Below the pieces are notes generated by a model, which had not been told where the DNA came from, searched no databases, and saw nothing but the letters and a program-made list of their open reading frames with translations. The position numbers were made by a program, and so were the translations under genes. A stretch of 64,000 nucleotides of DNA from Scedosporium boydii (Eukaryota; Ascomycota; Sordariomycetes; Microascales; Microascaceae), in NCBI GenBank assembly GCA_002221725.1, contig NJFT01000013.1, positions 296,565-360,564 of the forward strand, written 5' to 3'. Of the stretch, positions 60,314 through 64,000 are shown piece after piece. Position 1 is the first letter of the stretch. The number at the start of each line of letters is the position of its first letter.

Positions 60314-60926
60314 ATGCAATGATTGCCACAGCAGTAGACAAAGGCAGATGCCACGGAAGGATGAGATTAGTATTAATACGGTCAAGGATGTGTCGATCCA
60401 GAAGACTGGCTCAAAGCGGCGGCGGAAGGAAATATTCTTATTGAGGCCACTTTATGGAGGAGGAGCTAATAACTCGCGTCACGTTTACTTTTCGATACCC
60501 ACAATTAATAGTTTTTTATGAAGTAGAGATTTCAGAATTTCAATGAAATCTTTTTACGTTTTTATTCTTATGATTATTTTAAATTTCATTTCCAAAAACT
60601 GAAACCCACTAATTGTTTTAATTGTTATTTTTATTATTATTATTATTATTCTTCTTCTTCTTCTTCTTCTTATTCTTATTGAAAATAGTTGATGCTGTCC
60701 TTCATGGGAGGATGAGATGCGACTCTGAAGGAGAAACCACAGATCTCGCTCCTCTCTCATTGGACAATCTCAAGCGCATGGCTTTGTCATCTTCGACTCC
60801 AACATCCCAAGTCCAAGTCCATACTGTAGTAGTCGCTTTTGCTCAGGCGCCATTCTTGACCAACCTTTCAAGTTCTCTTTCCATTGTTTGTCTGGCCGGG
60901 CCCGAAACGTGCAGCAATCCGCGAGA
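60314..60926. other. Intergenic spacer with trinucleotide microsatellite
   Basis: Contains TTATTATTATTATTCTTCTT-type repeats at about 60,628-60,680. No gene seen in the first part; the rest is upstream of the small Rsa3-like frame. Confidence 0.5.
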
Positions 60927-61169
60927 ATGGCACCCTCTATCGATGAACCCTCGTCATATTACTTACAGCTGGCCACCAAGGAGCTGGCTGATGATTTGAA
61001 CAAGCTCCGAGAGGCCCCTGATTTTAAACCAGACTCAGTGGCTCTTCTAATCCACACCATCCGCCAGGGCTCAACGCTGTTTCATACCAAGGCCTCGAAC
61101 GGAGATTCTTCTTCACATGCCCCCGGCTTGGGAGCGAACAAGTCATTCCCCACCAAGACCTCTCAATAA
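60927..61169 (+). CDS. Small Rsa3-like protein (ribosome assembly protein 3 domain)
   Basis: The 80-residue frame starts MAPSIDEPSSYYLQLATKEL and continues ADDLNKLREAPDFKPDSVAL and LIHTIRQGSTLF. This resembles the short Rsa3 C-terminal domain, where a YL..AT.E...DLDKLR...DF pattern is followed by a LI.ALK.G segment. Yeast RSA3 helps early 60S ribosome assembly in the nucleolus. The usual acidic/basic N-terminal part is missing here. Either an upstream exon was not found or this is a shortened copy. An AATAAA signal and a 20-base A run follow the stop by about 180 bases. Confidence 0.45.
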   Translation: MAPSIDEPSSYYLQLATKELADDLNKLREAPDFKPDSVALLIHTIRQGSTLFHTKASNGDSSSHAPGLGANKSFPTKTSQ

Positions 61170-61868
61170 TGCCTCTACATTTCCGAAATGCCACAGGCGT
61201 CGTTCGATGCCCTGCTTAAGTGGGGGGACAGCCTATCGGAGAGGGTATTCTTCCAGGTGATGATCAATGATATTTAATCCATACCCCGACTTTACCGGCT
61301 GTATATTGACGCTCACGTTTAGCTGGAAGGGAGACGACATGAATTTGAATAAAGTCTCAAAAAAAAAAAAAAAAAAAACTTCTCGTTAGCCGGGAAGCCA
61401 CGCCATTGAGGGTCGATTAGAATCGCAACCAAAGGGCTACGGAAGGAAAAGATTACCAGTCTGTTCTCTATTGTACGGGGGAAGAGTCGCCACGGCGGGG
61501 AGAGTGTTGTGAATAGGGAAGGGCACGGCAAATGGATGGATGGAGGAATGGCGAAGTGCTGCTAAATGGACGAGACGCGTGTGGTGCATAGTTTTTGCCA
61601 AATCTTCACCAAGTAGTATCACAGAAACCGGGCGAATGGTGAACCAAAACAATCCCCACGTCGTCTTAGAGCGGCTAGCACTATCTGTAACGGCCAGGTG
61701 CTAAGCTCGGGCGACCGGTGTCGAGTCTCGAATCTGCAAGATCGCCAGGAAAGGTCTTCCCACCGTGCCTACCTGCTCCCCCAACATAACTGACCGTAAC
61801 TGAACAATCGTCCCAAAGCGCTAGCTTATCGAAACTACAAATAATGGGCCTGCACGCCACTCTCGGGA
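61170..61868. other. Convergent intergenic region with A20 tract
   Basis: No further gene seen. The AATAAA at 61,348 and the poly-A run at 61,359-61,378 are noted under findings. The right part is the 3' flank of the SDS23-like gene. Confidence 0.45.
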
Positions 61869-63544
61869 TCATCGACGAATATCAATGCTTGGCCGGCTAG
61901 AATCGATACTGGGCCGCACAGAACTGCTCGAGCTTCTGCGTCTCCTGGCACGTTGTTCGGAAGGATCCGATGGATTTAGTCCTGTGGATTTGGCAAATAG
62001 ATTGAGAATGTCGGTCAACGACACCACGCCAGAGAGACGACCAGAGAGATGGGCTCCAGGCAAGGCGGAGGCGGGGATCGAACCAAAACTGGCGCCAGGG
62101 GCTGGAGATTGGGGAGCGGAGCCGGTGTTAGGCACCAAAACGGCGGCCGTCTGCGATGGGGTCGCTAAAGTGGCCGGGGAAGGTGATGACGATCCCTCAA
62201 CTACCCACATCCGATGAGACCGGGTGGCGACCAACTTCGCAACGGTATGCGCCAATGATGAGTAGGGATTGACATGGAATACAGGGAAGGCATCCCGCCC
62301 CTTCTCTACCCCACGCTCATTGAGAATAACGGAGATAAAGTGCATGCATGATGATTGAAGAAGGGGAGCGCGGGCCGCGCTCGTGAGGAGCCTCACATCG
62401 ACTGTTGATATGTTGCCCACCACGTTATAGCCATTGTCGACAACAGCAACGCTGGTCAAGCCCTCATTGTACATCAGAGTGAGGGCATCTGCCAACGCAT
62501 TGTCCGAGCTGCGAGCGGTATATCAGCATGGTCCGCCGAGGCGATAGATGAGCAAGTTTTGCACTTACTTGACCGCGAGAACCTGTTTGGATGCAATCCC
62601 TAACTCACGTATATTGGTCGTGTATAATCTATCAATGGTTGGGAAATGAGCCCCTTCCGACCAGAAAAATTCAGTTAGCTTTAGTTGGCTAAGGATGCCA
62701 ACAATGGATCCAGAGCTATCCGAGACTAGGACTCGGTGAACGCCGCTTCCGAGAATCTCAATGGCACGTCCAAGTTTGTCAGTGGAGGATAGGGTCATTA
62801 GCGACTGCTTGCGACAGATGGGCTGAATGTCGCGTAGGGGGATAATGGCTCCCTCGCGCGCCATAGAGGCGATTCGATCGTATAGGGCGATGCTATCTTC
62901 GTCTGGTCTCGCCAGTCCAACAACAACCAAGAGGTAGGCATTCAGATCGTTGAAATCGAAGGTTGAGATGGTGGGCTCGAGTTGGTTGGCCTCGCTTCCG
63001 CGCACGAGGACAACGTTTTCGGGGTTGTCTTTAATGAGGGCCTGGAGGATGTATTGGGGGGAAGAGTTAGAGAATGCGGCCACCCTTTTTGGTACGAATC
63101 TCGGCTAGGCGCCCAAACCTACCTTCGTGGCATCCTCAACGCTCGTATCCGCAGTCACCCACCTGACATCGCTCGATGATACCAACTCTCCAACTAATAT
63201 ATCCCGCCAATCTCGACCGGCGAATCGAGGGTCGGCCGCTTTGCGCGATAGCGGTATGCTGAGGAGGTCTTGAATTACGGCTGGTGGAATTCCCGTGAAA
63301 GAAGGGTGACGTTGGCCGCGGGGGGAAGGCGGCACATTCCTGAGGCTATCCACAAACGATTGTCGGTGTGATGATGTCAAGTTCTGTAGATGTGGTTGTA
63401 AGTGCCAGATTACTATTACGCGGTAGAAAGGAAGAAAGAAGGATTTACTGTTGAGGCATGAGACGAAGCGACGCTGGCGAGGCTTGAAGTGCTCGGCTCA
63501 CGTCGAGCTCGCCGTTCGCCACTTGAGGGAGGTACGGGCTCCAT
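61869..63544 (-). CDS. sds23: SDS23-like CBS-domain protein (PP2A-type phosphatase inhibitor)
   Basis: Homologue of fission yeast Sds23/Moc1, a cell-cycle and stress regulator that inhibits PP2A-type phosphatases. Exons 63544-63449, 63383-63123, 63041-62569 and 62508-61869 give 489 residues. The Ser-rich start [20 protein letters not shown] joins [20 protein letters not shown]. Four CBS-type repeats follow, with [15 protein letters not shown], then [20 protein letters not shown], the [20 protein letters not shown] segment and HRMWVVEG...[12 protein letters not shown]. The tail is Arg/Ser-rich ([13 protein letters not shown]), probably phosphorylated and disordered. CBS pairs usually bind adenine nucleotides, but this is not shown here. 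Confidence 0.9.
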
Positions 63545-64000
63545 CTCGCTCTGAGGTATTAGAGGTTCCCGCGATTTAAAGGCAAGGCGATGTGGAATGG
63601 AAAGTTTCTGCGCCGAAGAGCTTATGTGGAAACGAATCTCCGTGCAATTCGTTCAAGTTTGGGTTGTGCTGGGCAAACGGAGGGGCGAGTGGTGGACGAG
63701 ATTGATCATTTGCAATTGATGGACTTGTTGGTGGCGGGCAGCGGGCGGCACGCCATACAATGCAGTCAATTGTGGTGCGGGGCAGATCAGATCAGACATT
63801 GGAGGAGACAACGGTCCAACACAGTGTCAATTCATACTCACTGAAGTAGTAAACACACCTGAATGCTTCGCGGACACCGAACGAGGCCATCCTTCAGAAA
63901 CTTGATGATCCCCGGAGTGATTCCAGAGTTAATACCTTCGTACTGAGGTACTGTAGACGGACCTGGAAGAGCAAAACGAAAAAAAGAAGAGAAATTTTAA
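63545..64000. other. 5' flank of the SDS23-like gene to the window end
   Basis: No second gene is supported. On the minus strand an ATG at 63,890 opens a short frame (MASFGVREAF) that ends near a GTGTGT donor, and could be an upstream open reading frame or non-coding exon. GTAC words occur near 63,937-63,952. Confidence 0.4.

Noticed and set aside
60554..60999. Frames over the TTA/CTT microsatellite
   Set aside because: They translate the microsatellite into Leu/Phe or Ile/Arg runs and carry no domain.

Overview
This window comes from a filamentous ascomycete, most likely a eurotiomycete of the Aspergillus/Penicillium/Onygenales kind. Genes carry many short introns with fungal splice sites. 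The repeats show mutation of C to T and G to A like that left by repeat-induced point mutation (RIP). The protein set is typical of Pezizomycotina. Species cannot be named from the sequence alone.

Positions 1 to about 16,905 are an extremely AT-rich, gene-free repeat island. It holds mutated Ty3/Gypsy LTR-retrotransposon remains whose reverse transcriptase, RNase H and integrase can still be read through many stop codons. It also holds several copies of their LTR in both orientations, at least two other repeat families, and a hAT-type DNA transposon (7511-10839) inserted into the Gypsy element with a visible target-site duplication. No intact gene was found there. The island ends almost exactly at the stop codon of the first real gene.

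From 16,912 to the end the sequence is ordinary gene-rich euchromatin with 18 protein genes, most of them housekeeping. In order they are: serine palmitoyltransferase LCB1 (-), 1,3-beta-glucan synthase FKS1 (-), a SprT-like protease with HMG box (+), MOG1 (-), the HIT hydrolase HNT1 (+), a CRAL-TRIO/Sec14 protein (-), DASH subunit DAM1 (+), BUD20 (-), mitochondrial aconitase (+), rhomboid RBD2 (+), GPI transamidase subunit GAA1 (+), proteasome subunit RPN9 (-), complex I 40-kDa subunit (+), EEF1A lysine methyltransferase EFM5 (+), SAGA deubiquitinase UBP8 (-), a LACTB2-like metallo-beta-lactamase (+), a YTP1-like membrane protein (+), and an SDS23-like CBS protein (-). A small Rsa3-like frame lies near 61 kb. 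A second small AT-rich island sits at about 41.93-42.32 kb, just before RBD2.

The genes do not form a pathway cluster. They alternate in divergent and convergent pairs and serve separate core functions: sphingolipid and cell-wall synthesis, kinetochore, proteasome, respiration, GPI anchoring and chromatin. Exon boundaries were assigned by hand from splice consensus and conserved protein motifs. All the joined multi-exon models keep frame, but none was checked against RNA. I did not see a convincing novel system. The best leads are a rhomboid lacking its catalytic histidine, a microexon carrying the HIT catalytic histidine, a GC-AG intron in DAM1, an AUG-less presequence-like extension on the lactamase, and the nested transposon structure.
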